Assembly (NCBI GenBank): GCA_030424715.1
Contig: JAUHWH010000002.1
Coordinates: 335,080 to 399,079, forward strand
Direction of reading: 5' to 3'
Source of the DNA: Bdellovibrionia bacterium
Lineage (GTDB): Bacteria > Bdellovibrionota > Bdellovibrionia > Bdellovibrionales > JAGQZY01
Length of the DNA: 64,000 bases
Both the position numbers and the translations under genes were made by a program. Every line of letters begins with the position of its first letter. The first letter of the stretch is position 1. Positions 1 to 8,654 of this stretch are shown here, one piece after another. A model generated the notes under the pieces. It did no database searches. It was given only the letters and a program-made list of their open reading frames with translations, and had not been told where the DNA came from.

Positions 1-114
1 TTGGGTGCTTTTAAGAAACTTTTCATTCTCGTTGTTCATCTCGATCTTGTATCACAAAACCACGCAGCGAGAAAGAATTAGCAGAGGTCTGTTCTTTTGT
101 GCTAAAATATTATC

Positions 115-546
115 ATGAAGAAAAGCTTCCAATGGACTGAAGACGGTCGAGAACAGCTGGAAATCACCCTTGAAATCGAGGACTCTGCGATCACCCATGT
201 GGATATGAAATGCGTGGGTTGCCTGCCATTTCTTGAAATGAGTCAGAGCATGAAAACCAAACTCAATGGCAGCATCGCCGACCTCACAGCCCCCACCGGC
301 ACGGATCATGCCTCCATGATTTGGCGCCAGATCATTTCTGAAATTCAAGAAGAATGGCAGCTGCCAGTTCCTCAAGAGGAATTGTGTCACTGCCGTAAGG
401 TCTCCACCCAACGGGTCGATCGGGCTGTGGTTTTTGGTGCCCACACTATCGATGAGGTTCGCAAGCGCACATCAGCCAACACCGGCTGCGGAACTTGCAA
501 AGACGACCTGATGCAAATTATCAACCACCGCCTTAAAGTCGGATGA
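115..546 (+). CDS. Bfd-like [2Fe-2S]-binding protein
   Basis: This 143-residue protein has a C-terminal BFD-like [2Fe-2S] domain. Four cysteines fit the family spacing: C91 and C93 (CHC), then C125 and C128 (GCGTC) about 32 residues later. In other proteins this module passes electrons or assists iron-sulfur work. The N-terminal half carries a further C33/C36 pair in VDMKCVGC, faintly like NifU-N/TSCPB domains; that part is inference. The stop overlaps the start of the glyoxalase II gene by four bases (ATGA), so the two are co-translated. No clear Shine-Dalgarno precedes the ATG, which follows an AT-rich stretch closely, so a short-leader mRNA is possible. The electron partner is unknown. Confidence 0.75.
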   Translation: MKKSFQWTEDGREQLEITLEIEDSAITHVDMKCVGCLPFLEMSQSMKTKLNGSIADLTAPTGTDHASMIWRQIISEIQEEWQLPVPQEELCHCRKVSTQRVDRAVVFGAHTIDEVRKRTSANTGCGTCKDDLMQIINHRLKVG

Positions 547-1340
547 AAAAATTTTATCGTCACGACATCGCCAACCTTGTGATCTTGCAAACCCCGACGC
601 TGTGGCAAACCTATAGAAATTATAATTATATTGTTAGCCAAGGCGGCCGCGCCACAGTGATTGACCCCGGTGAGCTGGCGCCCATCCAAGCCACGATAGC
701 CCACCATGGGCTGCAGGTGGAGAAGATACTTTTAACTCACCACCACCCAGACCACACCAACGCCACTGAAGCGCTGGCCCGCCAATGGAATTGCGAAGTG
801 ATTGGCTACCGGGGTGACCAACACCGTCTGCCTCCCCTGACCGTAACTTACGAAGCACAAGCGCTTGTCGATATCGCGGGTTACTCTTTTCAAGTGATGC
901 ACCTACCGGGGCACACCCTTGGCTTGTGTGCTCTTTACTGTGAAGAACTTAAAATGTTGTTTTCCAATGATTTAATATTTTCTTTAGGATGTGGAAGAGT
1001 CTTTGAGGGCACCCCCAAACAAATGCAAGAGAGCCTGAAGAGAGTGCGCGATCTGCCGGACGACACTGTCATTTTTTCTTCTCACGAGTACACTCTTGCC
1101 AACCTTGAGTTTGGTTTGTCTTTATTTCCCAATGACCCCGCCCTTAATGATGTTCGCAAGTCGATCATTGCGAAAACGAAAAATGAACAACCAACGGTTC
1201 CTATGACCTTGGGCTTTGAAAAAGTCCACAACCCTTTTCTACGCTGGGATGACATCGAGATTCGTAAAGTTCTTGGGCTGGGTGATGCCGAGGATTGGCA
1301 AGTCTTCGCTGAAATTCGATCCCGCAAAGACAGTCACTAG
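543..1340 (+). CDS. gloB: Hydroxyacylglutathione hydrolase (glyoxalase II), metallo-beta-lactamase fold
   Basis: This 265-residue cytosolic hydrolase should cleave S-lactoylglutathione to lactate and glutathione, the second step of methylglyoxal detoxification. The metal motif THHHPDH lies at residues 65-71, followed by HLPGH, a bridging Asp in SNDLIF, and a late His in SSHEYT. The stretch CGRVFEGTP and the C-terminal NPFLRW are typical of GloB rather than of generic MBL proteins, and the length fits the family. The start overlaps the [2Fe-2S] gene (ATGA), a pairing that could link the hydrolase to an iron-sulfur partner. No glyoxalase I gene is present in this window. Confidence 0.85.
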   Translation: MKKFYRHDIANLVILQTPTLWQTYRNYNYIVSQGGRATVIDPGELAPIQATIAHHGLQVEKILLTHHHPDHTNATEALARQWNCEVIGYRGDQHRLPPLTVTYEAQALVDIAGYSFQVMHLPGHTLGLCALYCEELKMLFSNDLIFSLGCGRVFEGTPKQMQESLKRVRDLPDDTVIFSSHEYTLANLEFGLSLFPNDPALNDVRKSIIAKTKNEQPTVPMTLGFEKVHNPFLRWDDIEIRKVLGLGDAEDWQVFAEIRSRKDSH

Positions 1341-1398
1341 CCATCCCCACCACACGACTCAAGAATGCACCCGTTGAAAAGTTGGAGGGACCGCTATC

Positions 1399-1770
1399 TC
1401 ATGCCTTCGAAGAATCTTCGGCTTTGTGATTTTGACCGCGAAAGGTTTCCGCCGGGTATTTTAGAGCGTTCTTCGACATTTTATTTTGAAAGCTTTCACT
1501 GAGGTCAAAATTGTACCTCTCGGCCATACGTAAAATAAAAAAGAACACATCCGACATCTCTTCGGCAATGGCTTGCCTCTGGGTCTCGTCGACCATCATG
1601 GCCTCGACTTGCTTGTCACTTTGAAATCGAAAAGGCTCTAACAGTTCAGCGGCTTCGGTGACGGCCCCAATCGCCAAATCTTTTGCAGAATGGAAGGGGT
1701 CCCACTCGCGTTCTGAGCAAAAATCAGCGACCTGCTTTTTTAATTGATTGATTGTTGTCTGTTCATCCAT
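1399..1770 (-). CDS. MazG-like nucleotide pyrophosphohydrolase (dCTPase-type)
   Basis: A compact 123-residue all-alpha NTP pyrophosphatase of the MazG-like/RS21-C6 group, which hydrolyses non-canonical or excess dNTPs to the monophosphate. The metal-binding helices are visible as EAAELLEPF and, about 30 residues on, EEMSDVFFF, giving the ExxE...ExxD arrangement. The family tail KYP-AETFRG is present near the C-terminus. The single-domain length matches this group rather than the two-domain MazG. It lies just downstream of cysQ on the same strand, about 70 bp away, so co-transcription is possible. An upstream AAGGAG (seen as ctcctt at 1776-1781 on the plus strand) supports the start. Confidence 0.85.
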   Translation of the reverse strand: MDEQTTINQLKKQVADFCSEREWDPFHSAKDLAIGAVTEAAELLEPFRFQSDKQVEAMMVDETQRQAIAEEMSDVFFFILRMAERYNFDLSESFQNKMSKNALKYPAETFRGQNHKAEDSSKA

Positions 1771-1843
1771 CAGCGCTCCTTCTTAAAACATAAAACAAAA
1801 GGTCACAAAAAAAGACCTCTGTCCGATCAAAGCCAGTCAAACT

Positions 1844-2728
1844 TCAAGCCCCTTCATCTCTGGGACCTGCCGACTCTGTTGATTTCTTTTTCGGCCGAGG
1901 GTGCTTTTTTAAAAAATCAATCACCCGCTCTATCTGAGAGCTGTGACACGCGATGGTCCCTCGGTTCAAATAGTTAGCTTTGCCATAAGCCATGGGCTTT
2001 AGGGTGTGAGCTTCGTAGAGCACACAGCCAGCCTCTTCAAGAATCACTTGTGCGGCCGCAGTATCCCACTCTGATGTTGGGCCAAATCGCATATAAAGAT
2101 CGACGTCACCTTTGGCGATATCGCAGAACTTGAGGGCTGAGCCTTTTTCTAGGATGGTTCCAATATTCAACTCTGAAACAATAAGGTCTTTCTCTGGACG
2201 CTTATGAAATCCACTGGAAAACACTGTCAAGGGACCCGTCACGCCCTTGTGTGCAATGGGTGAGTCATCGCAAAATGCCCCCTTGCCTTTTTCCGCCCAG
2301 AACATCTGCCCGGTGGTCGGATCGTAAATCGCACCAAAACAGGGAACACCCTGCCTAAGAAGCCCCACACACAGGGCAAATTCATTTTCGCCTCGGGCGA
2401 AGTACTTGGTGCCATCGAGAGGATCCACCAAAAAGTAGTCTTGATTGGGGTCTGGGGGCGTATTAGGTAAGGCCTCTTCCGACACCACCAAAAGACCGAG
2501 GGGTGCCAGAGCTTCCATCAGAAAATCACTGACGCGAAGGTCAGCCTCGGTGACAGGGCTCCCGTCGCCCTTGCGACGGGGCTTTCGCATTTCTGGGTCC
2601 AAACTGAGTTTCTTCAGTAATTCTCCTGCTTTGCGTGATATATCGAGAATGTCTTGTATCTTTTGTGATGAGCCCATTCCCCTAGGTACGGGATGCTCAG
2701 GCAAATGTGAAGTTTTTATTGTGGCCAC
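1844..2728 (-). CDS. cysQ: 3'(2'),5'-bisphosphate nucleotidase / inositol monophosphatase family
   Basis: A 294-residue Mg-dependent phosphatase of the IMPase superfamily. The signature DPLDGT is at residues 102-107, preceded by an acidic metal site (VVSEEALP), with the second signature WDTAAAQVILEEAG near the C-terminus. CysQ members remove the 3'-phosphate from PAP made during sulfate assimilation; other IMPases use inositol phosphates, so substrate choice is inferred from similarity. The longest frame uses GTG at 2728 without a clear ribosome site. An internal ATG at 2677 with AGGGGA immediately upstream is an alternative and would lose only 17 residues ahead of the fold. Confidence 0.8.
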   Translation of the reverse strand: MATIKTSHLPEHPVPRGMGSSQKIQDILDISRKAGELLKKLSLDPEMRKPRRKGDGSPVTEADLRVSDFLMEALAPLGLLVVSEEALPNTPPDPNQDYFLVDPLDGTKYFARGENEFALCVGLLRQGVPCFGAIYDPTTGQMFWAEKGKGAFCDDSPIAHKGVTGPLTVFSSGFHKRPEKDLIVSELNIGTILEKGSALKFCDIAKGDVDLYMRFGPTSEWDTAAAQVILEEAGCVLYEAHTLKPMAYGKANYLNRGTIACHSSQIERVIDFLKKHPRPKKKSTESAGPRDEGA

Positions 2729-2783
2729 CGATGGAGCGTGTTATATCACTTCTTTATTTGAACGACTCTAAAGGACTTAAATT

Positions 2784-2963
2784 ATGGCGAAAAAAGGAAA
2801 AGTCAGAATTATCACGCTCGAATGCACGGAAGCCCGTAAACTGGGCAAACCGCCTTCTCGCTACACCACTCGTAAGAACTTTCAAACTCATCCTGAAAGA
2901 CTAGAAAAGAAGAAGTACAACCCCTTCTTACAAAAGCATACCGTTCATAAAGAAATCAAATAA
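2784..2963 (+). CDS. rpmG: 50S ribosomal protein L33
   Basis: A 59-residue ribosomal protein that is easy to miss because of its length. It starts [14 protein letters not shown], continues through SRYTTRKN and ends [20 protein letters not shown], the L33 consensus. It binds 23S rRNA near the E site of the large subunit. Only one cysteine is present, so it is the zinc-independent (C-minus) form. AAGGAC at 2771-2776 sits seven bases before the ATG. It stands alone, divergent from cysQ, and is followed by a strong rho-independent terminator. Confidence 0.95.
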   Translation: MAKKGKVRIITLECTEARKLGKPPSRYTTRKNFQTHPERLEKKKYNPFLQKHTVHKEIK

Positions 2964-3013
2964 ACCTTTTGATATCTACAGGGCTTTGGCTTTCTGTGGC
3001 ACCAACGGGAATG

Positions 3014-3046
3014 AAAAAAGCCTCGCAAAATCTTGTGAGGCTTTTT
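3014..3046 (+). terminator. Rho-independent terminator after rpmG
   Basis: A ten-base-pair stem (aaaaagcctc at 3015-3024 with gaggcttttt at 3037-3046) and a T-run on the plus strand, about 50 bp after the rpmG stop. The A-run on the left arm means it could also work on the minus strand, but no minus-strand gene ends here. Confidence 0.8.
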
Positions 3047-3201
3047 GTATTTGGTCTATCAAAAAATGCTGTCCACCGACCGGGGTAGGACCGCTCCAAA
3101 AAGAGCCTTCTTCTTTTCTAAAGAACTCCCCGCCTGGATCATCTCACACTCAAACCGGTCGCGCCCTGTCGCATGAGTCTCGACGGGTCCTTGATCATCA
3201 C

Positions 3202-4500
3202 TTATAGCGTGGATGTCTCGACAGCCTCTTGCTCATCGTCTTCTTGGGCGAACTTCTCAGGGTTCACACGCATATCCTCAGCCTTCACATAGCTGATCCA
3301 TTGATTGGCCTGGCTCTCCACTTTCTTTGAAGCTTTTTTAGCTTCTATAAAAGAGGCTTTTGCAGAATCAAACTTTTTAAGATTAAAGCGCGCCACACCC
3401 AAAGCCATATGGATATGCTGTGGGTTTTTAATTTTACCCTTTGCCAGCCCTTGGCTGAGATACTTGTCGGCCTCTTTCCACTTTTCTTGCTCCAAATAAA
3501 TCCGACCCTGCTTGGCAAAGATCCGACCGTCTTCGGCCATTTTAGCGGAGGTATCATAGGCCACTAGGGCCTTGTCCATCTCTTCAGCTTGAGCCCAAGC
3601 ATCGCCTAGAATCTCATAATTTTTTTGAGTCTTTTTAACGGTCCCGTCAGCCAAGGCTGCTTCCAAGAGACGCGCCCCTTTTAACGGGATGCCGCCGTAG
3701 ATAAACAGACTGACAAGGTTCATAATCTCAGAATCTTGCTCAAGATAGTTGCCTTTATGGGCCAACTCCATGGTTGCTAGGGCTTTTTTGTTGTTATCTA
3801 AATTAAGATAGACCCCAGCTAGCTGCTTCCAGTACTTCTTCTTTTCAGGATAGAGACCGGCTAGTTTTTCTAAAAGTCGCCCGGCTTCTTTGAAGTTTTC
3901 TAGCTCGTAGTTCATGGCCACAGCAAACGAGAGCCAAGACTCTTTTGGTTTGGCCGACATATCGATGGCCTTTGTAACCAAAGCCAAAGCTTCTTTTTGC
4001 TTTTTCTTTTGCGCATAAATTGTCGCCTTCAACACGAACGCGTCAGCACTGGGCTCATCGGCGAGTGAGAACCATTCGTTGATACGAGTCAAAGCCAGGT
4101 CGTATTTTTCTTGAGCCACGAGAACTTGCGAGATTGTGTACAAAGTCGACATGGTAGGATTGTAAGGGAGCGAACCGAGGTCCACAGCCTCTTGTAGGTA
4201 CTTTAGAGCTTTCGGATAGTTTTCTTTTTGGGCGTAAGCGAAACCGAGGGCCTGCAAAACCTGAGCTTTCTCATGGGGCCGCTTTTCCGTGGAGGCCAAA
4301 AGTCGGTCCAAGACTTCTATGGCATCGGACAACTTGTCTTTGGCCATTAAGCTATGAGCCCTGGAGAGCCTTCGGTGTGTGCCCTTGGATGTGAGAGCCG
4401 CTCGACGATTTTTTAAGTCACTTTTACTGATTGCAGCCATCGAAAAACTGACTGAAAGAGTTGTCGTTACCAAAACCAAGGTTTTTAAAAACGATCCCAT
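3202..4500 (-). CDS. Secreted tetratricopeptide-repeat protein of the TonB operon
   Basis: A 432-residue protein with an N-terminal signal peptide (about residues 1-22, MGSFLKTLVLVTTT then an Ala-rich cleavage region) followed by tandem TPR helices, for example SDAIEVLDRLL, PKALKYLQEAV and KEALALVTKAI, and an acidic tail. The open frame extends upstream to 4668, but the ATG at 4500 has AGGGGA six bases ahead and restores the signal peptide, so the shorter form is preferred. It is the last gene of a DUF3450-ttpC-exbB-exbD-tonB-TPR set. In Vibrio TonB2 clusters a TPR protein holds the same place, which suggests a periplasmic scaffold for the energy transducer; that role is inferred. Confidence 0.8.
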   Translation of the reverse strand: MGSFLKTLVLVTTTLSVSFSMAAISKSDLKNRRAALTSKGTHRRLSRAHSLMAKDKLSDAIEVLDRLLASTEKRPHEKAQVLQALGFAYAQKENYPKALKYLQEAVDLGSLPYNPTMSTLYTISQVLVAQEKYDLALTRINEWFSLADEPSADAFVLKATIYAQKKKQKEALALVTKAIDMSAKPKESWLSFAVAMNYELENFKEAGRLLEKLAGLYPEKKKYWKQLAGVYLNLDNNKKALATMELAHKGNYLEQDSEIMNLVSLFIYGGIPLKGARLLEAALADGTVKKTQKNYEILGDAWAQAEEMDKALVAYDTSAKMAEDGRIFAKQGRIYLEQEKWKEADKYLSQGLAKGKIKNPQHIHMALGVARFNLKKFDSAKASFIEAKKASKKVESQANQWISYVKAEDMRVNPEKFAQEDDEQEAVETSTL

Positions 4501-4667
4501 GTGTTCCCCTTTGCACGTACCATGGCTCCGCTCGGCTAGTGCCGTTGCGGACATGCCACTTCTTTCTGGTGTACCAAACTCAACGCTTTCTGTCATTAAA
4601 GTGGACACCCATGAACATTTTTCATGGACAACCCTCACGACAAAGCCGAGAGCCCCCAATTTTTCCA

Positions 4668-5333
4668 CTACTCCAGTTTGAACTCGAGCTGTACCTTTTC
4701 ACCCGTTTGGGCAACAGCTTTGCCGTCTTCCATCTTCGGGCGGTACTTCCACTTCAACAACGCTCGTTTGGCGGCCATATCAAAAATTCGCTTGGGCTTC
4801 GCCTGAATGATCTTCACGTTGTTCACAGTCCCCATCGCAGTGATGTCAAAGGAGAGCTGAACCCACCCTTGAATGCCCTGCATGGCTGCCTTTCTAGGAT
4901 ACTGAGGCTCAATCCGCACGATGGGAGTCACGCCACTACCGCCACCCCCGCCACCTGGGCCGAGATAAGGGCCATTGCCCTTTAATGAGGTGCTCAGTTT
5001 AGGAAGGTTCATTTTCATTTGGGGCTTATTGGGTTGATCGGCTGCCACCGACAACTTTTGTGGCGGAGGCGGCTTTTTCGGCTCAGGAGGCTTCTTGGGC
5101 AGTTGGCGCTTTCGTTCTTGCACCATGCTTTCTTTTTTTATTCGCACGAACTCAATAAAGTTTTCGGAATCGTCAGACTTGTTCAGGTTTTGCCCGCCAG
5201 AGATCAGTTGGGACATCAAATAAAACAAGGATAAAGTCACAAGAAGACCGGAGGCTCCCGCAGAGAGAACCTTGTTGGTCTTAAACAGTCCACCGACCTT
5301 TTTTACAATGGGATTGTTACTCAAAGCACCCAT
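4668..5333 (-). CDS. tonB: TonB-family energy transducer
   Basis: TonB carries proton-motive energy from the ExbB/ExbD motor to outer-membrane receptors. This 221-residue version has a short cytoplasmic part, one membrane helix (LLVTLSLFYLMSQLI), a Pro/Lys-rich spacer (KKPPEPKKPPPPQK), a glycine run, and a C-terminal TonB domain containing EPQYPRKAAMQGIQGWV and the late KWKYRP. The ATG at 5333 begins eight bases past the exbD stop; an ATG at 5387 inside exbD would add 18 residues and is less likely. The short length and position after exbD resemble TonB2 rather than classical TonB. Its probable clients are the two neighbouring receptors. Confidence 0.9.
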   Translation of the reverse strand: MGALSNNPIVKKVGGLFKTNKVLSAGASGLLVTLSLFYLMSQLISGGQNLNKSDDSENFIEFVRIKKESMVQERKRQLPKKPPEPKKPPPPQKLSVAADQPNKPQMKMNLPKLSTSLKGNGPYLGPGGGGGGSGVTPIVRIEPQYPRKAAMQGIQGWVQLSFDITAMGTVNNVKIIQAKPKRIFDMAAKRALLKWKYRPKMEDGKAVAQTGEKVQLEFKLE

Positions 5334-5340
5334 CGCGATC

Positions 5341-5748
5341 TTATTCCCCCACACCAGGAGAAGCGGCGACTGAGATGCTTTCAACACCGGCTAAGCGCAC
5401 TTGGTCCATCACCTGAACCAGAACACCGGTCTCAGACAATTTATCCGCCTGAATAACAACAGTACCCTCAGGGCTCTCTGCATGTAGCCTTTCAATGTTG
5501 GCTCGCACCGAGCGGATATCCACCCGTCGCTTTTGAATCCAAATTTCACCATTTTGGGCAATCCCAACAAGGATCGAGGCTCGTTCCTTTTTCTTTGCGG
5601 TGGAGGCCGACGGACGATTGACGTCCAACCCGGACTCCTTCACAAAAGAAGTGGTCACAATAAAGAAAATCAGCATGATAAAGACCACATCGAGCATGGG
5701 TGTTAAATCGATACCCGCGTCTTCTTCTTGATTTCGTCTACGTCTCAT
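5341..5748 (-). CDS. exbD: ExbD/TolR biopolymer transport protein
   Basis: A 135-residue inner-membrane protein with one N-terminal helix and a periplasmic domain. The family signature IDLTPMLDVVFIMLIFFIV is at about residues 14-32, including the membrane Asp (D22) that carries protons in this family. It pairs with ExbB in the motor that drives TonB. It is ten bases downstream of exbB and just upstream of tonB. The final glycine-rich residues are unremarkable. Confidence 0.92.
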   Translation of the reverse strand: MRRRRNQEEDAGIDLTPMLDVVFIMLIFFIVTTSFVKESGLDVNRPSASTAKKKERASILVGIAQNGEIWIQKRRVDIRSVRANIERLHAESPEGTVVIQADKLSETGVLVQVMDQVRLAGVESISVAASPGVGE

Positions 5749-5757
5749 AATTATTCC

Positions 5758-6279
5758 TCAGCTTAATGGAAGCGCATCGGCCAGTTTTTGTTTCTCTTTC
5801 TTAGCTTTCGACTCTAAAAGGCTCCCAAAATAGAGCCCCGACAAAGCCGCAACCATCCCGGACATCGTCGGTATGGTCGCCATGGAAATACCAGAAGCCA
5901 TCAGTCGCGCGTTTCCAGTTCCTGTTGCCGCCATCACGTCAAACACAGCAATCATCCCTGTGACAGTTCCCAAAAGTCCCATCAACGGGCACATAGCCAC
6001 TAGCATTTTTATCACCGAAATATTTTGATTCAGTTTCGTGGTCATCTTTGAGATATGGGCTTGTCGCACTTTATGGGCGTACCAAGAAGAACGCTCGGCA
6101 CGGGCCAACCACTGGTCCACCACCGACTTGCGGTCCACTGGAAATTCGTTTTTAAGGTACATGAATCTCTCGATAATCAAGCCCCACAACAAAACCAGGG
6201 TGAAGAAAATAAGCCAAAGCACATTTCCGCCACGCTCTAAAAAATCTCGAATCACATCGATTGCATCAATCACAAACAT
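5758..6279 (-). CDS. exbB: ExbB/TolQ/MotA proton-channel protein
   Basis: A 173-residue ExbB-type subunit with three predicted membrane segments (VLWLIFFTLVLLWGLI near 20-35; MLVAMCPLMGLLGTVTGMI; MSGMVAALSGLYFGSLL). The family core PLMGLLGTVTGMI is intact. It should form the pentameric channel around ExbD that powers TonB. It lies five bases after the larger ExbB-like gene, so the operon encodes two ExbB-domain proteins, as in Vibrio TonB2 loci where TtpC and ExbB2 coexist. Confidence 0.9.
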   Translation of the reverse strand: MFVIDAIDVIRDFLERGGNVLWLIFFTLVLLWGLIIERFMYLKNEFPVDRKSVVDQWLARAERSSWYAHKVRQAHISKMTTKLNQNISVIKMLVAMCPLMGLLGTVTGMIAVFDVMAATGTGNARLMASGISMATIPTMSGMVAALSGLYFGSLLESKAKKEKQKLADALPLS

Positions 6280-6284
6280 TGTGG

Positions 6285-7619
6285 TTAGGCCTTACCTTTT
6301 TCGGCTCGACCTGCAATTAACCCAGCACTTTCTTCTTCTAGGATCTGAACCAAAGCCTTAGATTTATTAGCCACCACATTGTGAAGGAGTAAAAGTGGAA
6401 TCGCACATACCAAACCAAGAACTGTTGTGATCAGAGCTTGCGAGATACCACCAGCCATAAGCTTAGGGTCGCCCGTTCCGAACAAAGTGATGGATTGAAA
6501 GGTTGCGATCATACCAGTCACCGTACCAAGGAGACCAAGCAAGGGTGCTACGGCCGCTAAAATCTTAACGGTACCAATGCCTTTTTCCAAAGGGGGCGTA
6601 CTTTTAAGAATGGCCTCGTCCATCTTCAACTCGAGAGTTTCTAGGTCGGCCGATTTATTGGATTCGTAAGCCAACATGATTTTTCCAAGGGCGTTATCAT
6701 CAGAGGCTGTTTTGTTGTTCATCTGAGCCATGATTTTATCACCCTCAGTTTTCAAAGTCTTAATACGTTCACCGACCAAGCCGATACCTAAAAACAGAAG
6801 GGCGATAATCACATAACCAACCAAGCCACCTTGCTGAATTCTTTCGAAAAAACTAGGCGCTCGAACCAACATCGAAAGTAGAGAACCACGGGACGGGTCA
6901 ATGGCAAAGGCTTCGTAACCTTGTTTGGCTTCTTCAACATCGTCGATCATTCCGGTGTAGCGAGACGAAGGCTGTCGGCCGAGCTCCACAATCTGCCCTG
7001 TGGACGGCTGGTAGTTCAAATAGATACCATCACTAACGAGGTTAAAAGCCCCCACGCGAGTGACCATTTGCTCTTGCTTTTCGCCATCGGTACCCACAAC
7101 CGTCGTTTTAAAGCGGGTGGTTTTGCCGGTTTCTGTCATCTCTCGCTGCATTTCGAACCAGAGCCTTTCTAACTTAGCAATGTTCGGCAGGCTTTTGCTC
7201 TCGGCCAGATCAGCTGCGAAATCTTCTCGCCCTTTAATCTGAGCGGAAACAACGGAATTTTCCATTTGCCCCTTCAGGTCACCAGCCACTTGACGAACAA
7301 CTCCAAACATCTCACCAAGAGTTCCCATGGCGATGTTAAGGGCTTCTTCAATAGTGCCAAGTTTCTTTTCGTTTTGGTCGAACTTAACCATTAAACGAGC
7401 GGTCTCTTTCTCAAGAGCATTTAGCTCGGCTTGGGCTTTCCTTAGGAGAGCCTGTTGTTTGTTTTTCTCGCGAAGAAACTCGGCTTCACGAGCTTTGAAT
7501 TCTTTAGTTTGAGTCACAGCCTCTTGCTGAACTTTTTGTAAAAGCTCATCAAGGGTGGCAGCTGAGCTCAATTGCGGAACGACTAATAGAGTGAGTAGAA
7601 AAGACTTAAAGAGTTTCAA
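6285..7619 (-). CDS. TtpC-like protein: periplasmic coiled coil fused to an ExbB domain
   Basis: A 444-residue protein with a signal-like N-terminus (MKLFKSFLLTLLVVPQLSSA), a long charged coiled coil at roughly 20-110 (EAEFLREKNKQQALLRKAQ), a beta-rich periplasmic middle (LNYQPSTGQIVELGRQ), then membrane helices and an ExbB core (AVAPLLGLLGTVTGMIATF) in the last 180 residues. This is the architecture of Vibrio TtpC, an extra component required by TonB2 systems. The start overlaps the end of the DUF3450 gene by 14 bases. The gene symbol is withheld because orthology is inferred from architecture and order. Confidence 0.85.
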   Translation of the reverse strand: MKLFKSFLLTLLVVPQLSSAATLDELLQKVQQEAVTQTKEFKAREAEFLREKNKQQALLRKAQAELNALEKETARLMVKFDQNEKKLGTIEEALNIAMGTLGEMFGVVRQVAGDLKGQMENSVVSAQIKGREDFAADLAESKSLPNIAKLERLWFEMQREMTETGKTTRFKTTVVGTDGEKQEQMVTRVGAFNLVSDGIYLNYQPSTGQIVELGRQPSSRYTGMIDDVEEAKQGYEAFAIDPSRGSLLSMLVRAPSFFERIQQGGLVGYVIIALLFLGIGLVGERIKTLKTEGDKIMAQMNNKTASDDNALGKIMLAYESNKSADLETLELKMDEAILKSTPPLEKGIGTVKILAAVAPLLGLLGTVTGMIATFQSITLFGTGDPKLMAGGISQALITTVLGLVCAIPLLLLHNVVANKSKALVQILEEESAGLIAGRAEKGKA

Positions 7620-8433
7620 CTTGGACCTCCTCAGGAGCAGGAACGGGTAATGTCATTAGGTTCGGGGCCGACTGTTTACGAGCCATCTTAAGCCCCTCTT
7701 GAATCGACTTGCGGTAGCTACTAGAAAGCTCTTCCCACTTCCGTTCTTTTTGATTCCAAAACCCTTGCTGTTTACCATCGAGAGTTTGGTAAGCCAGGCT
7801 GATACGTCCCACTCGTAAAAAGTCGACGGTCAGTTCTTTACCATCGACTGTTTGTAAACCGCGATAGGCTTCGATGGTTCGACCGTACTCATTTTCAATT
7901 TGATAAGCTTCGATGACACGACGGAATTTTTCTGACGTCGAGATTTTGGCTTTATCCATAGTTTCTTTGATTTGAGTCAATCGACGGCTGCGCTCTTCTG
8001 GTAGAAAAGGCACGTCCAATTTAATAAACTCTTCCATGTTAGAGATCATGCGCAACATGAGAGGGAAAATCTCTTTGTTGGTGTTTTTGATCTCTTCGAT
8101 TTGGTTTGTCATGGAGACCATTTCAGATTCTTGAGAGTCGATCAGCTTTCTGAGCTGCTCGTTGTAGACCTTGGTGTTCTCAATTTTACGGAGACTGGCC
8201 CGGTACTCATCAATGATGGTCTTGGTCTGATCCGCCGTTTTCGACACCCGGTCTTGGGAGGCTTTCGCGGCGTTATCCACCTTGATCTGCTCACCTTGGG
8301 TGGCTTTGAGTTTCTTCTCTTGTGCGTTGGCTTTTTCTAATGTTCCAAAAAAGGCCAGCACAAACATGGCGGCAAAAGCAAAGATTGCCAGCCTTAACGT
8401 TTTTAGCATTTGTTTTTTCTGTAAACTGTTCAT
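7606..8433 (-). CDS. DUF3450 periplasmic coiled-coil protein, first gene of the TonB2-like operon
   Basis: A 275-residue protein with a signal peptide (LRLAIFAFAAMFVLAFF then ANAQ) and long helical segments, including RKLIDSQESEMVSMTNQIEEI, followed by the conserved-looking LDVPFLPEERSRR and a beta-rich end (VGRISLAYQTLDGKQQGFW). This matches DUF3450, a family normally found directly upstream of ttpC in TonB2 clusters. The ATG at 8433 has GAGGGG four bases upstream; an earlier in-frame start at 8475 lacks a ribosome site. It probably acts with the TtpC-like protein in the periplasm; the exact role is unknown. Confidence 0.8.
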   Translation of the reverse strand: MNSLQKKQMLKTLRLAIFAFAAMFVLAFFGTLEKANAQEKKLKATQGEQIKVDNAAKASQDRVSKTADQTKTIIDEYRASLRKIENTKVYNEQLRKLIDSQESEMVSMTNQIEEIKNTNKEIFPLMLRMISNMEEFIKLDVPFLPEERSRRLTQIKETMDKAKISTSEKFRRVIEAYQIENEYGRTIEAYRGLQTVDGKELTVDFLRVGRISLAYQTLDGKQQGFWNQKERKWEELSSSYRKSIQEGLKMARKQSAPNLMTLPVPAPEEVQVETL

Positions 8434-8461
8434 AATACCCCTCGAAAATACACAGTCTGGA

Positions 8462-8491
8462 ATCCTACCCTCCAAAGGTCTAGGAAATCAA
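8462..8491 (-). promoter_or_regulatory. Candidate sigma70 promoter for the TonB2-like operon
   Basis: On the minus strand TTGATT (8486-8491) and TAGGAT (8462-8467) are separated by 18 bp and lie about 30 bp ahead of the DUF3450 start. Both boxes match the consensus only partly. No Fur-box-like palindrome was recognised next to it. Confidence 0.4.
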
Positions 8492-8593
8492 GTTTTTGAA
8501 ACAGGTTCTAAAAAAAAGAAGAAACCTAAAGAATTACGGTGTTTTATATCGCTCTTTTGTTGAGCACCCTTCTGGCAAAGAGCATTAAAACCA

Positions 8594-8628
8594 AAAAAGC
8601 CACCGGTCATTGGACGCAGTGGCTTTTT
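8594..8628 (-). terminator. Rho-independent terminator after the first TonB-dependent receptor
   Basis: A ten-base-pair stem (aaaaagccac at 8594-8603 with gtggcttttt at 8619-8628) located 27 bp past the receptor stop codon. Read on the minus strand it ends in a T-run, so it closes the receptor transcript before the TonB operon promoter. Confidence 0.75.
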
Positions 8629-8654
8629 GAATACAGTCAAAAACGAAAGATTTT

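Noticed and set aside
3202-4668. Longer 488-residue start for the TPR protein
   Set aside because: It would bury the signal peptide and overlap nothing useful; the ATG at 4500 has a good ribosome site.
8101-8340. Small plus-strand frame within the DUF3450 gene
   Set aside because: Antisense shadow of a well-supported operon gene.
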